Counted from the stretch's first letter, positions 33,499 through 42,677 are shown. The stretch is DNA of 64,000 bases from Tsukamurella conjunctivitidis (GCF_007858475.1 NZ_VIGX01000001.1:558001-622000); one strand, 5' to 3'. Program-made: numbers and translations. Notes: generated by a model not told the origin, from the letters alone.

Positions 33499-34614
33499 TC
33501 AGAAGCGGATGACCTGGCGGACCGCGGTGCCGTCGGCCAGCGCGTCCATGCCCTCGTTGATCTGCTCCAACGTGATGACGCCCGAGATCAGCTTCTCCAC
33601 GGGCAGCCGGCCGGCGCGCCACATCTCGACGTACCGCGGGATGTCGCGCTGCGGGACGGCGGATCCGAGGTAGCTGCCGATGATCGTGCGGGCCTCGGCG
33701 GTGAGCACGAGCGGGCTGATCTCCGAGCGCGCAGCGGGATTCGGCAGCCCGACGGTGACCGTCCGCCCGCCGACGGCGGTGGCGGCGACGGCGGCCTCGA
33801 AGGCCTTCGGATGCCCCGCGGCCTCGATCACGACGGGGGCGCGCACGCCGGCCTCGGCCAGTTCGTCAGGGGTGTACGCGGCGTCGGCGCCGAGCGCACG
33901 GACCTGTTCCAGCTTCGCGGGCTGCGCGTCGACGCCGATCACGCGGCCGACGGCACCGTCGGCCTTCAGGGACAGGGCGGTGAGGACGGCGGCCATGCCG
34001 ACCCCGCCGAGGCCGACGACGATCACGTCGTCGCCGTCCGAGGGGGCGCCGGCGTTGAGCACCGCGCCGCCGCCGGTGAGGACCGCGCAGCCGAGGACGG
34101 CCGCGATCTCCGGCGGCACATCGGAATCCACGCGCGTCACGGAGCGGGCATCCACCACGGTGTGCGTCGCGAAACCGGAGACGCCGAGGTGGTGGTGCAC
34201 CTCCGCGCCGTCGCGGGAGAGGCGCCGGCCGCCGCCGAGCAGCTCGCCTGCGTTGTTGGCGACGCTGCCCGGCGTGCACGGAAGCTGGCCGTCGGTGCGG
34301 CAGTTGGCGCACTCGCCGCAGCGGGGGAGGAAGGCCATGACGACGCGATCGCCCACCTGCAGACCCGTGACACCCGCACCCAGGGTCTCGACGATGCCCG
34401 CCGCCTCGTGGCCCAGCAGCATCGGCACCGGGCGCACGCGGTTCCCGTCGACCACCGACAGGTCCGAATGACACAGTCCCGCAGCCTCGATGCGTACCAG
34501 CAGCTCGCCGGGATCGGGCTCAGCGAGCTCCAGCTCGCCCACCGAGATCGGCGACGACTGCGCGTAGGGACGCGCGCGACCGATCTCCTCCAGCACCGCT
34601 CCACGGATCCGCAT
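33499..34614 (-). CDS. Zinc-dependent alcohol dehydrogenase (MDR family)
   Basis: This 371-residue NAD(P)-dependent dehydrogenase has catalytic zinc ligands in GLCHSDL and GHEAAG, structural-zinc cysteines in RCGECANCRTDGQLPC and nucleotide site VVGLGGVGMAA. It looks like the Rxyl or class III-like alcohol dehydrogenases. The start ATG overlaps the stop of the KshB-like gene by one base (TGATG on the minus strand), so both are made together. The alcohol substrate is not known; a sterol- or prenol-derived alcohol would suit the neighbourhood. Confidence 0.88.
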   Translation of the reverse strand: MRIRGAVLEEIGRARPYAQSSPISVGELELAEPDPGELLVRIEAAGLCHSDLSVVDGNRVRPVPMLLGHEAAGIVETLGAGVTGLQVGDRVVMAFLPRCGECANCRTDGQLPCTPGSVANNAGELLGGGRRLSRDGAEVHHHLGVSGFATHTVVDARSVTRVDSDVPPEIAAVLGCAVLTGGGAVLNAGAPSDGDDVIVVGLGGVGMAAVLTALSLKADGAVGRVIGVDAQPAKLEQVRALGADAAYTPDELAEAGVRAPVVIEAAGHPKAFEAAVAATAVGGRTVTVGLPNPAARSEISPLVLTAEARTIIGSYLGSAVPQRDIPRYVEMWRAGRLPVEKLISGVITLEQINEGMDALADGTAVRQVIRF

Positions 34615-35636
34615 CAGTACTCGACCTCCAGTTCGGGCGACGTCGGCTTCGCCTGGCACCCCAGAATGTAGCCGTCCTCGGCGTCGTCGGGGTCGAGTCC
34701 GTCGGTCACCGCCATCTCGACGGTGCCCTTCGTCAGCTTGCACAGGCACGTGGCGCACTCGCCCGACTGGCACGAGTAGGGCACGTCGTGACCGTTGTTG
34801 ATGAGCACGTCCACCAGGGTCTCGCCCTCGGGCCACGGCACCGTGAAGGTCGCGCCCAGGTTGTGCACGGTGACCTCCGGCGAATCCGCGGTGACCTCCA
34901 CCTCGTGCGGCACGATGTCGGCGAAGGCGTCGCCCGTGAGCGAGGCGTAGATCTCCTGGTGCACCTGCTCGCGCGGGGTGCCGATGACCGTGCAGGCCTC
35001 CTTGCAGGCGGCCATGAACTCGTCGCGGCCGCACAGGTAGGTGTTGCGCGAGTGGTACGGCGTGAGCAGCGCGGAGAGCATGTCGGCGTCGGGGACACCG
35101 CGCTCGGACTCCATCCACCAGATCACCGTGAGCCGCTCGTGCTCGGCCTCGAGCCGGGCGATCTCCGCGCGGAAGATCGTGGCCTCCGGATCGGCGTTGG
35201 CGTAGAGCAGCGTGATCGGCTGCGTGCCGGCCGTCAGCGCCGCCGACAGGATGGACATGATCGGCGTGATGCCGCTACCGGCCGCGAGCAGCAGCAGCGG
35301 CACGTCGAGGCTCTCGGGCACGAAGACGCCCGACGGCGGCAGGACCTCCAGCTCCGATCCGGCGGTGATGTTGTCGCAGAGCCAGTTCGAGGCGTACCCG
35401 TCGACGGTGCGCTTGACCGTCACGCCGGGCTTCCCGGCGTCGAACGGGGAGGTGTAGAGCGAGTACGACCGGGCGACGGAACCGGTCCGCTCCGAGGGCA
35501 CGCGGACCGTCACGAACTGGCCGGGCCGGTAGTCCCATTCCGCGTCGAAGACGAAGGACTTCGCGAGCGCGGTCTCGTCGATCACCTCGGTGACGGTGAC
35601 GATCTGGCTGCGGCTCGAATGGGGGGTGAGGCTCAT
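34614..35636 (-). CDS. kshB: KshB-like ferredoxin reductase (FAD, NAD, 2Fe-2S)
   Basis: This 340-residue electron-transfer protein has an FAD domain with RSYSLYTS, NAD domain with LLAAGSGITPIMSI, and a C-terminal plant-type 2Fe-2S cluster with CQSGECATC plus Cys in ILGCQ. Domain order and length match KshB, the reductase of 3-ketosteroid 9-alpha-hydroxylase, and related PaaE-type reductases. No oxygenase component (KshA) is present nearby, so the partner could be another Rieske oxygenase. A TAACCT box six bases before the ATG suggests a leaderless start. Confidence 0.8.
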   Translation of the reverse strand: MSLTPHSSRSQIVTVTEVIDETALAKSFVFDAEWDYRPGQFVTVRVPSERTGSVARSYSLYTSPFDAGKPGVTVKRTVDGYASNWLCDNITAGSELEVLPPSGVFVPESLDVPLLLLAAGSGITPIMSILSAALTAGTQPITLLYANADPEATIFRAEIARLEAEHERLTVIWWMESERGVPDADMLSALLTPYHSRNTYLCGRDEFMAACKEACTVIGTPREQVHQEIYASLTGDAFADIVPHEVEVTADSPEVTVHNLGATFTVPWPEGETLVDVLINNGHDVPYSCQSGECATCLCKLTKGTVEMAVTDGLDPDDAEDGYILGCQAKPTSPELEVEY

Positions 35637-35757
35637 GCGTCCAGGTTATCGGCCGAGCGTGGGTGGAATTCTGCCCGCCCAGCGGACACGATCGCACACA
35701 GGACGGAGGCCGGCCGCGTTCAGTGATCACTCAGCGGTCGGGACTACCGTGCACCCG

Positions 35758-36510
35758 GTGGATCACACGCTTCCCGATGTCCTCGCCCACGCGTGGGACC
35801 GCGTCGTCGCCGATGTCGCGGCCCGGTCGCCGGCGCCCGGCGCCGCCGTCCTGATGGGCACCGCCGTCGCCGCGCTGGTCCTGGTGCTGTGGCGGCCGGC
35901 GTGGCGTCGGGCGCGGCATGTGGTGACCATCGCTCACGAGGGCGGCCACGCGGTGATCGCCGTGGCGTGCGGACGCAGACTGAGCGGCGTCCGCCTGCAC
36001 TCCGACACGTCCGGGCTCACGGTCTCCCGTGGCCGACCGAGCGGGCCCGGGATGGTCGCCACCGTCGCGGCCGGCTACCCGGCGCCGACGGTGGTCGGCC
36101 TCATCGCCGCCGTGCTCCTGTCCCGCGGCTACGCCCTGGCCGCGCTGTGGGCCGCGGTGCTCCTGCTGGCGCTGCTGCTCGTGTGGATCCGCAACTTCTT
36201 CGGCCTGTACGTGGTGCTCCTCGCGGCCGCCGTCGTCGTGGCGGTCTCCTGGTGGGCGCCGCCCGAGGCCAAGGTCGCGCTGGCGCACCTGGGCACCTGG
36301 TACCTCCTGTTCGGGGCGCCCCGCGCGGTCGTCGAGCTGCAGCGGCTGCGGCGCCGCGGGCGCGGTCGGGAGAGCGACGCCGACCAGCTCGCGCAGCTGA
36401 CCGGGATCCCCGGCGGCCTGTGGGTGACGCTGTTCGCGCTGGCGACCAGCGGGGGAGCGGTACTGGGCGTGCTGCTCCTCGCCGCGCGGGCGGGGCTGCT
36501 TCCTCCCTGA
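35758..36510 (+). CDS. M50-family metallopeptidase, membrane-embedded
   Basis: This 250-residue membrane protein has the zinc-binding motif HEGGH (in VTIAHEGGHAVIAVACG) and about five to six hydrophobic segments, matching the M50B-like site-2 protease group of actinobacteria (PF13398 type). It may cleave membrane substrates; none is known. The start GTG at 35758 is chosen because TACCGT lies seven bases upstream (leaderless); GTG at 35749 is inside that box. A 10-base palindrome AGTGATCACT sits at 35722-35731. Confidence 0.8.
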   Translation: MDHTLPDVLAHAWDRVVADVAARSPAPGAAVLMGTAVAALVLVLWRPAWRRARHVVTIAHEGGHAVIAVACGRRLSGVRLHSDTSGLTVSRGRPSGPGMVATVAAGYPAPTVVGLIAAVLLSRGYALAALWAAVLLLALLLVWIRNFFGLYVVLLAAAVVVAVSWWAPPEAKVALAHLGTWYLLFGAPRAVVELQRLRRRGRGRESDADQLAQLTGIPGGLWVTLFALATSGGAVLGVLLLAARAGLLPP

Positions 36511-36597
36511 GCAGGATGTGGCGGCGAGAGGCCGGTCCTACATTGGTGTAGATTTCGGGGCAGGAACTGACACGCGGTTCACCGAAAGGGAGTGGAC

Positions 36598-38085
36598 ATG
36601 ACTCACGACGTGATCATCGTCGGCGCGGGGTTCGGCGGCATGGGGGCGGCGATCGAGCTCCTCGGGCGCGGGCGCAGCGACATCCTCATCCTCGAACGCG
36701 AGGACGACCTCGGCGGGACGTGGCACGTCAACCACTATCCGGGCCTGGCCGTGGACATCGCCTCCGTCACCTACTCGTACTCCTTCGAACCCAACCCGGA
36801 CTGGTCCCGGCTCTACGCACCCGGCGCCGAGCTCAAGGCTTACGCGAGCCGCGTCGCCGACAAGTACGGACTGCGCCCGCTCATGCGGTTCGGCGTGGAC
36901 GTCACGGGTGCCCGCTGGGATCCGGCGGCCGCGGAGTGGGAGGTGACCGTCGTGCGCGACGGCGGCCTCGAGCAGAAGCTGCGCACGCGGTATCTCATCA
37001 CGGCGACGGGCTTCCTCAGCCAGCCCAAGCTCCCCGACATCGAGGGCATCGACGACTTCGCCGGCACGGTCATCCACAGCGCGAAGTGGGACGACGACGC
37101 CGACCTCGCCGGTCAGCGGATCGGCGTCATCGGCACCGGCGCGACCGGCGTGCAGTTGGTACCGGAGCTGGCGAAGGTCGCCGGGCATCTGACCGTCTTC
37201 CAGCGCACCCCGATCTGGGTGGTGCCCAAGGTCGACTTCTCCGTCCCCGGGCCGGTGAAGTCCCTGTTCGCGCGCCTACCGGCGACGCAGCGCGCCGCGC
37301 GGCTGGCGAACTCGACGGCGCTGGAGGTGCTCAACACCGTCGGGGTGCTGAACTACAAGTACGGACACCGGTTCAACGACATCGCGGCGCTGCTCGCCAA
37401 GGCGCACCTGCGGGCGCAGGTCCGCGACCCGAAGACGCGCGCCGAGCTGACCCCGTCGTACTCCTTCGGCTGCAAGCGGCCCACGTTCTCCAACACGTAC
37501 TTCCCGACCTTCGCGCGGGACAACGTGACCCTGGAGGCCTCGTCGATCGCGCGGGTGCTCCCCGACGGCATCGAGATGACCGACGGCACGGTCCACCGGC
37601 TCGACACCCTCGTGCTCGCCACCGGCTTCTCGCTGTGGGAGAAGAACTTCCCGGCGATCGAGGTGACCGGCCGGGACGGCCGCGACCTCGGCGAGTTCTG
37701 GCGCGAGGGCCGCTTCCAGGCCTACGAGGGCATGGCGGTGCCGAAGTTCCCCAACTTCTTCAGCCTGCACAGCCCGTACAGCTACACCGGGCTGAGCTAC
37801 TTCTGGACCATCGAGGCCCAGATGGTGCACCTGCGCCGCGTCTTCGACGAGATCGACCGGACCGGCGCGCGCACCGTCGAGGTCACCGAGCAGGCGAACG
37901 CCCGCTTCCTCGAGCGCATGAGCCATCGGCTGCAGCGCTCGGTCTTCCAACTCGGCTCCTGCGAGGGCAGCCGCAGCTACTACTTCGACCCCCATGGCGA
38001 GGCCACGCTGCTGCGCCCCAGCTCCGTACTCGGGGCACGCCGCGACGCCCGCAGCTTCCCGATCGGCGACTACGCCTTCGCCTGA
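36598..38085 (+). CDS. Flavin-containing Baeyer-Villiger-type monooxygenase (copy 2)
   Basis: This 495-residue FAD/NADPH enzyme is paralogous to the one at 19174. FAD site GAGFGGMGAAIEL, fingerprint FAGTVIHSAKW and NADPH site GTGATGVQ are all intact. The pairs EDDLGGTWHVNHYPGLAVD and CKRPTFSNTYFP show the closeness to copy 1. GAAAGGGAG just upstream favours ATG at 36598 over GTG at 36592. The end overlaps the convergent hydrolase by 16 bases. It could oxidise a ketone made by the SDR or ADH next to it. Confidence 0.88.
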   Translation: MTHDVIIVGAGFGGMGAAIELLGRGRSDILILEREDDLGGTWHVNHYPGLAVDIASVTYSYSFEPNPDWSRLYAPGAELKAYASRVADKYGLRPLMRFGVDVTGARWDPAAAEWEVTVVRDGGLEQKLRTRYLITATGFLSQPKLPDIEGIDDFAGTVIHSAKWDDDADLAGQRIGVIGTGATGVQLVPELAKVAGHLTVFQRTPIWVVPKVDFSVPGPVKSLFARLPATQRAARLANSTALEVLNTVGVLNYKYGHRFNDIAALLAKAHLRAQVRDPKTRAELTPSYSFGCKRPTFSNTYFPTFARDNVTLEASSIARVLPDGIEMTDGTVHRLDTLVLATGFSLWEKNFPAIEVTGRDGRDLGEFWREGRFQAYEGMAVPKFPNFFSLHSPYSYTGLSYFWTIEAQMVHLRRVFDEIDRTGARTVEVTEQANARFLERMSHRLQRSVFQLGSCEGSRSYYFDPHGEATLLRPSSVLGARRDARSFPIGDYAFA

Positions 38086-38681
38086 TCGAGCAACGCGATC
38101 ACGGCGTCGGCGGCCTTGGCGGGCGCACCGGACTTCGCGGGCGCGAGGTCGTGCGCCGCCGCGACCTCGACGGTCGTCGTGGGGCCGGCGATGAGGGCGG
38201 CGGCTTCCGCCAGTTCCTCCGGCGAGGCGAAGGGGTCGCGCCGGCCGTGCACCAGCACCGTCGGGACGGCGATGCCCGGCAGGTGCGCCGTGCGGGCCTT
38301 CTCCGGCCGCCCCGGCGGATGCAGGGGATAGGAGAGCAGCAGCAGGCCGTCGGGCCGCTCCGGGCCCTCGGCGACCGCCATGGACGCCATCCGGCCGCCG
38401 TAGCTGTGCCCGCCCCAGAGGATGGGACCCTGCACGTCCAGCAGTCGCGCGGTCTCGGCGAAGGCGGCCCGGTCGGCGGCTTGGCCCGACGGTGACGGCG
38501 GCCCCTTCGGGCGGTTGCGCCGGAACGGGAGGTCGATACGGACTGTGCGCACGCCGCGCCCCGCGAGCTCGTCGCCGAGCAGCCGCAGCATCGCCTGGTC
38601 GCGGTTGCCGCCGGCGCCGTGCGCGAGGATCAACGTTGCGCGGGTGTCGCCTTCGGGGTCGTGAATCGAGAGCCAGGTCAC
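38070..38681 (-). CDS. Alpha/beta hydrolase of the KANL3/TEX30-like type
   Basis: This 203-residue hydrolase has nucleophile Ser in GGHSYGGRM, an acidic residue in HGRRDPFAS and His in AAAHDLAP. The oxyanion region LILAHGAGGNRD and RIDLPFRRNRPKG are typical of the dienelactone-hydrolase-like KANL3/TEX30 group. Function unknown. The GTG start has TACGCT six bases upstream (leaderless). It is divergent from mcr. Confidence 0.78.
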   Translation of the reverse strand: MTWLSIHDPEGDTRATLILAHGAGGNRDQAMLRLLGDELAGRGVRTVRIDLPFRRNRPKGPPSPSGQAADRAAFAETARLLDVQGPILWGGHSYGGRMASMAVAEGPERPDGLLLLSYPLHPPGRPEKARTAHLPGIAVPTVLVHGRRDPFASPEELAEAAALIAGPTTTVEVAAAHDLAPAKSGAPAKAADAVIALLDQAKA

Positions 38682-38714
38682 CCGTCCAGCGTACGGGCAA
38701 GTTAACGTGCATTC

Positions 38715-39812
38715 ATGACTGATTCGAAGCAGGGTCCCCTCGCCGGACTGAAGGTGGTCGAGTTCGCCGGTCTCGGCCCCGCCCCGCACGCCGCGATGCT
38801 CCTCGCCGACCAGGGCGCCGACGTGGTCTCGGTGCAGCGCCCCGGCGTCGGAGTGGCCGGCCTCACGGGCGTCCCGTCGGGCGTCAAGCGGAACCGGACC
38901 ATCGTCGAGGCCGACCTGAAGAACCCCGACGACATCGCGACCATCCTCGAGCTCATCGACCGCGCCGACGTGATCGTCGAGGGCTTCCGGCCCGGCGTCA
39001 TGGAGCGCCTCGGCCTCGGCCCCGACGTGGTGCTCGAGCGCAACCCGCGCCTCGTCTTCGCCCGGATGACCGGCTGGGGCCAGGACGGGCCGTTCGCCCA
39101 GCGCGCCGGCCACGACATGAACTACATCTCCCTCACCGGCCTGCTGCACGCGATCGGCCGCAAGGGTGAGCGCCCGGTGCCGCCGCTCAACCTCGTCGGC
39201 GACTTCGCCGGCGGCTCGATGTTCCTCGTCTTCGGCGTGCTCGCGGCGCTCTACGAGCGCACCACGTCGGGCAAGGGGCAGGTCATCGACGTCGCCATGG
39301 TCGACGGTGCCTCCCTCATCGGGCAGATGCAGTGGGACTTCCGGGGCCAGGGCATCTGGAGCGACGAGCGCGGCGTGAACACGCTCGACGGTGGCGCGCC
39401 GTTCTACGACACCTACGAGACGTCCGACGGCAAGTACGTCAGCGTCGGCGCGATCGAGCCGCAGTTCTTCGCCGAGTTGCTCGCCAAGCTCGAACTCAAG
39501 CAGGAGGACCTGCCCTTCCAGCTGGATCAGGCCCGCTGGCCCGAGTTGCGCGCCGCGCTGGAGGCCGCGCTGAAGACGAAGACCCGCGACGAGTGGGCCG
39601 AGATCTTCTTCGACTCCGACGCCTGCGTCGCGCCGATCCTCACCTTCGAGGAGGCGTCGAAGCACCCGCACATGGCGGCGCGCGGGAACCTGCAGGAGGT
39701 CGGGGGAGCGATGGCGCCGATGCCCGCGCCGCGCTTCTCCCGCACCCCCGCGGGCACGCCCGAGGCGCCGAACCCCGAGGCGGTCGACCCGGCGACGCTC
39801 TGGCGGGACTGA
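38715..39812 (+). CDS. mcr: Alpha-methylacyl-CoA racemase (CoA-transferase family III)
   Basis: This 365-residue racemase inverts the 2-methyl centre of 2-methylacyl-CoA so that beta-oxidation of branched or steroid side chains can proceed. [14 protein letters not shown] supplies the catalytic His and [14 protein letters not shown] the Asp, as in mycobacterial [18 protein letters not shown] at the N-terminus and [17 protein letters not shown] match the family closely. The TAACGT box six bases before the ATG gives a leaderless start. It could serve cholesterol or methyl-branched lipid turnover. Confidence 0.92.
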   Translation: MTDSKQGPLAGLKVVEFAGLGPAPHAAMLLADQGADVVSVQRPGVGVAGLTGVPSGVKRNRTIVEADLKNPDDIATILELIDRADVIVEGFRPGVMERLGLGPDVVLERNPRLVFARMTGWGQDGPFAQRAGHDMNYISLTGLLHAIGRKGERPVPPLNLVGDFAGGSMFLVFGVLAALYERTTSGKGQVIDVAMVDGASLIGQMQWDFRGQGIWSDERGVNTLDGGAPFYDTYETSDGKYVSVGAIEPQFFAELLAKLELKQEDLPFQLDQARWPELRAALEAALKTKTRDEWAEIFFDSDACVAPILTFEEASKHPHMAARGNLQEVGGAMAPMPAPRFSRTPAGTPEAPNPEAVDPATLWRD

Positions 39813-39826
39813 CCGTCCGGTAGCTG

Positions 39827-39900
39827 CTCCCGAAACCGGCGGAAAAGCGGTCACAGCGCAGTATTCGCGGCGCGATCGCACATGTCGCCGGTTTCGGGAG
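39827..39900. repeat. Palindromic element A (15-bp inverted repeat with 44-base centre)
   Basis: CTCCCGAAACCGGCG (39827-39841) is exactly inverted at 39886-39900. The centre contains TATTCGCGGCG. It begins 14 bases after the mcr stop, so it may act as a terminator, but it shares parts with element B downstream of the kinase. Confidence 0.75.
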
Positions 39901-39940
39901 GTGCGCGGAAAGCGGCGGCCGGGGCCGCTAGGATTCGCGC

Positions 39941-41278
39941 ATGTCGATGCAGGCCGGTGCAGAATTCGCCGGGTTCCGGGTGGTCCGCCGGTTGGGCGCG
40001 GGTGGCATGGGCGAGGTCTACCTCGTCGCGCATCCGCGGCTCCCGCGCGAGGAGGCGCTGAAGATCCTCCCGCAGGACCTCTCCACCGACGAGTCCTACC
40101 GGGTCCGGTTCAACCGCGAGGCGGACCTCGCGGCCACGCTCTTCCACCCGAACATCGTCGGCGTGCACGACCGCGGCGAATCCGACGGCAAGCTGTGGCT
40201 CTCGATGGACTACGTCGCCGGCGTCGATCTCGATCAGCTGATCCGGGACCGGCACCCGCGCGGGCTGCCCGTCGCCGACGTGGTCTCGGTGATCACGCAG
40301 GTCGCCTCCGCGCTCGATCACGCCCACGGCAAGGGGCTGATCCACCGCGACGTGAAACCCGCGAACATCCTGCTGGCCGAATCCGGTGCGGACGCGAGCG
40401 GCCGCGTGCTGCTCGCCGACTTCGGCATCGCCCGCCGGATGGACGACGACGCCGGGCTCACCGCCACGAACACCGCGGTCGGCACGGTCACGTATGCGGC
40501 GCCGGAGCAACTGGCCGACGAGGCCGTCGACGGCCGCACCGACCAGTACGCCCTCGCCGCCACCGCGCTCACCCTGCTGACCGGCCGCAGTCCCTTCGCC
40601 GGCACCACGCCCGGCGCGGTGATCAGTCGCAAGATGCGCGGCGAGGTGCCGCGCGCCGCCGAGGCCGACCCGCGGCTCGCGCCGCTCGACCGCGCGCTCG
40701 CCACCGGTATGGCCGCCGACCCGAACCGGCGGTTCCGCACCTGCACCGACTTCGCCCGCGCGCTCGAGGCGCAGGCCCGGCAGGTGGGGTCCGGGCCGAT
40801 GCCGCGGACGACGCAGGCCCCCGCACCCGGGTATCCGCCGGCGCGGCCGACCGCGCAGACCCCGCCGCCGTATGGGCAGGCGACGCAGATCCGGCCCTCC
40901 GCGCCGGTACCGCACTACGATTCGCAGCCCTCGTTCCCCGCCGTCGCGTCCGCGCCCATCCCGGCGAAGCGGCCGTGGCAGGCGATCACGGCGGCGATCG
41001 TGCTCATCGTCGTGAGCGTCTTCGGGGTTCTACTCGGTGCCACGAATCTCTCGAATCCCGAGGTCGGAGCCGCGCTCAGCGTGTTGTGGCTGGTCTGCTC
41101 GGCCGCGGGGTTCGTCGGGGCGGTGGCGCTGTTCGCGACGCGGACGCGCACGGCCGTCATCGTCGCGACCGCGGCGGCCGTGATCCTCGGCCCCACGTGC
41201 TTCGGCCTCATCGCGACCGTCGCGGTCCCGATCCTGCTGTGGCTACCCACGCCGGTCCGCGCCTGGTACAGCGCCTGA
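39941..41278 (+). CDS. Membrane-bound Ser/Thr protein kinase
   Basis: This 445-residue eukaryotic-type kinase phosphorylates proteins from the cytoplasm. The kinase domain spans about 8-270: GAGGMGEVY loop, EEALKIL lysine, catalytic HRDVKPANIL, DFGIA and TYAAPEQ. It is followed by a Pro-rich linker with PPPYGQATQIRP, then three hydrophobic segments and a short C-terminal end. There is no PASTA or other sensor domain outside, so the signal may be sensed in the membrane. TAGGAT six bases before the ATG indicates a leaderless start. Palindromic elements flank the gene on both sides. Confidence 0.92.
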   Translation: MSMQAGAEFAGFRVVRRLGAGGMGEVYLVAHPRLPREEALKILPQDLSTDESYRVRFNREADLAATLFHPNIVGVHDRGESDGKLWLSMDYVAGVDLDQLIRDRHPRGLPVADVVSVITQVASALDHAHGKGLIHRDVKPANILLAESGADASGRVLLADFGIARRMDDDAGLTATNTAVGTVTYAAPEQLADEAVDGRTDQYALAATALTLLTGRSPFAGTTPGAVISRKMRGEVPRAAEADPRLAPLDRALATGMAADPNRRFRTCTDFARALEAQARQVGSGPMPRTTQAPAPGYPPARPTAQTPPPYGQATQIRPSAPVPHYDSQPSFPAVASAPIPAKRPWQAITAAIVLIVVSVFGVLLGATNLSNPEVGAALSVLWLVCSAAGFVGAVALFATRTRTAVIVATAAAVILGPTCFGLIATVAVPILLWLPTPVRAWYSA

Positions 41279-41284
41279 GAACAG

Positions 41285-41354
41285 GAGAAACCGGCCGATT
41301 CCGCCGTGGCGCCGGATATTCGCGGCGCCGGCCGGGAATCGGCCGTTCTCCCGG
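41285..41354. repeat. Palindromic element B, related to element A
   Basis: GGAGAAACCGGCCGATTCCG and an imperfect inverted copy (CGGGAATCGGCCGTTCTCC) enclose TATTCGCGGCG. GAAACCGGC and TATTCGCGGCG are shared with element A. It lies between the kinase and the convergent protease and may terminate both. Confidence 0.6.
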
Positions 41355-41366
41355 GGGACGGGGCCG

Positions 41367-42074
41367 CTAGCCGACGACGAGCGTGGTGCCGGTCGCGCGG
41401 AGCGTCGAGCCCAGGTCGTAGAACAGCGAGCCGTTCCGGGCGAGCGGACCGTCGAAGGTGGCGGCGCGGCTGGCGATGCCGAGCGCGGCGTTGTCCGACG
41501 AGCGGATCAGCGGGCCGCCGCTGTCGCCGACCTGCACGGGGATCGTGGTCGCGATGTAGCCGCCGTCCACACTCACCACGGAACCGCAGCGCCAGCCGGA
41601 CGAGACCCCCTGGCTGCACACCGCGTCGCCCGGGCGGGCGGTCCCCACCGAGGTGGGCCGGACGCGGCCGCCGGGGGCGGCCTTCGCGAGCTTCGGATCC
41701 AGTGTGAAGACGCCCCAGTCGGGGGCGTCCGGCACGACGAAGGTGTCGGTCTTGGTCAGCGCGGGCGCCGACGAGCCGGTGTTCACGCCGACGATCCGCC
41801 CGTCGACCACGACCTGCTGACCCTGCGCGCCGCAGTGCCCGGCGTACAGGCCCACACGGGTGCCGTCGGGCCGCTGCCCCACGAAGCCGACGGTGCAGCC
41901 GCGGCCGTCCGCCACATTGCCGACCAGCTTGGTGACGGTCAGCACGGAGCTCCCGGGGGTGACGGTCGCGACGGGCTCGGCCTGCGCGGCGGCGGGGAGC
42001 AGCGCGACGACGCCGCCGAGGACGGCCGCGGATGCGGCGGTGGTCCTCATGATCGACGTGATGGTGCGGCGCAT
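41367..42074 (-). CDS. Secreted S1-family serine protease
   Basis: This 235-residue secreted chymotrypsin-fold protease has a long N-region (MRRTITSIMRTTAASAAV) plus hydrophobic core as signal peptide, cut near AQAEP. The triad is visible: His in YAGHCG, Asp in DWGVFTL and Ser in GDSGGPL. Cysteines near the His and in VCSQGV/WRCGSV give two likely disulfides. It probably acts on extracellular proteins. The start is ATG at 42074 because GAGGAGGATC is just upstream; ATG at 42050 is an alternative. Confidence 0.87.
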   Translation of the reverse strand: MRRTITSIMRTTAASAAVLGGVVALLPAAAQAEPVATVTPGSSVLTVTKLVGNVADGRGCTVGFVGQRPDGTRVGLYAGHCGAQGQQVVVDGRIVGVNTGSSAPALTKTDTFVVPDAPDWGVFTLDPKLAKAAPGGRVRPTSVGTARPGDAVCSQGVSSGWRCGSVVSVDGGYIATTIPVQVGDSGGPLIRSSDNAALGIASRAATFDGPLARNGSLFYDLGSTLRATGTTLVVG

Positions 42075-42194
42075 GATCCTCCTCGGGTCGGCGCAAGACT
42101 GTGCGACGGTAGCGTGCCACACGCCACACCGCCTGTAAACCGAGTGATCGATGATGCGCAGGTTAACTCAAGTGACCAGAGGTGATGGATTGGC

Positions 42195-42677
42195 TCACTT
42201 GGAGGGCTTGGGTGTGACCCAGGTCGTGATCTTCGCGTGCACCACCTCGGTGCCCTTCTTGTCGCGGACGGCGATGTCGACGACCACGTCGCGCCCGGTG
42301 GTGATCGCGTCCCAGTCGATCTCCTCGGCCAGCGTCGCCGTTGCGACCAGCGAGGACTCGGCCTTGGCGAGGTAGTCGACCGTCATCGACTTCGGCAGCC
42401 AGCGGTGCGTGCCCGGCGTGGACGCCTCCATCACCATGCCCATGCCCACCTCGGCGAGGTTGCAGGCCGCGATGGCGTGGAAGGTGCCGATGTGGTTCTG
42501 CACGAACCACCACTTCGGCCCGTGGACCACGGCGCGGCCGTACTCGATCTCGGAGATGTACGGCGTGACGGAGGCGAAGTACGGCGCCTTCAGCGACGCG
42601 GCGGCGGAGAAGGCCAGCTTGCCGAGCGGCTTGTCGCTGAGCGTGCGCCACATCTTGTACGTGGAGGTATCGGTCAT
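42195..42677 (-). CDS. DUF4442 hotdog-fold protein
   Basis: This 160-residue hotdog-fold protein is related to acyl-CoA thioesterases. It carries the conserved QNHIGTFHAIAACNLAEVGMG segment that holds the Asn/His of the fold, and strands such as VVVDIAVRDKKG. DUF4442 proteins are thought to bind acyl-CoA, but their activity is unproven. A TAAGAT box seven bases before the ATG suggests a leaderless promoter of its own inside the minus-strand run esterase, DUF4442, protease. Confidence 0.8.
   Translation of the reverse strand: MTDTSTYKMWRTLSDKPLGKLAFSAAASLKAPYFASVTPYISEIEYGRAVVHGPKWWFVQNHIGTFHAIAACNLAEVGMGMVMEASTPGTHRWLPKSMTVDYLAKAESSLVATATLAEEIDWDAITTGRDVVVDIAVRDKKGTEVVHAKITTWVTPKPSK

Noticed and set aside
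35722-35731. AGTGATCACT palindrome upstream of the M50 gene as a CRP site
   Set aside because: Half sites lack the TGTGA/TCACA spacing; too short to call an operator.
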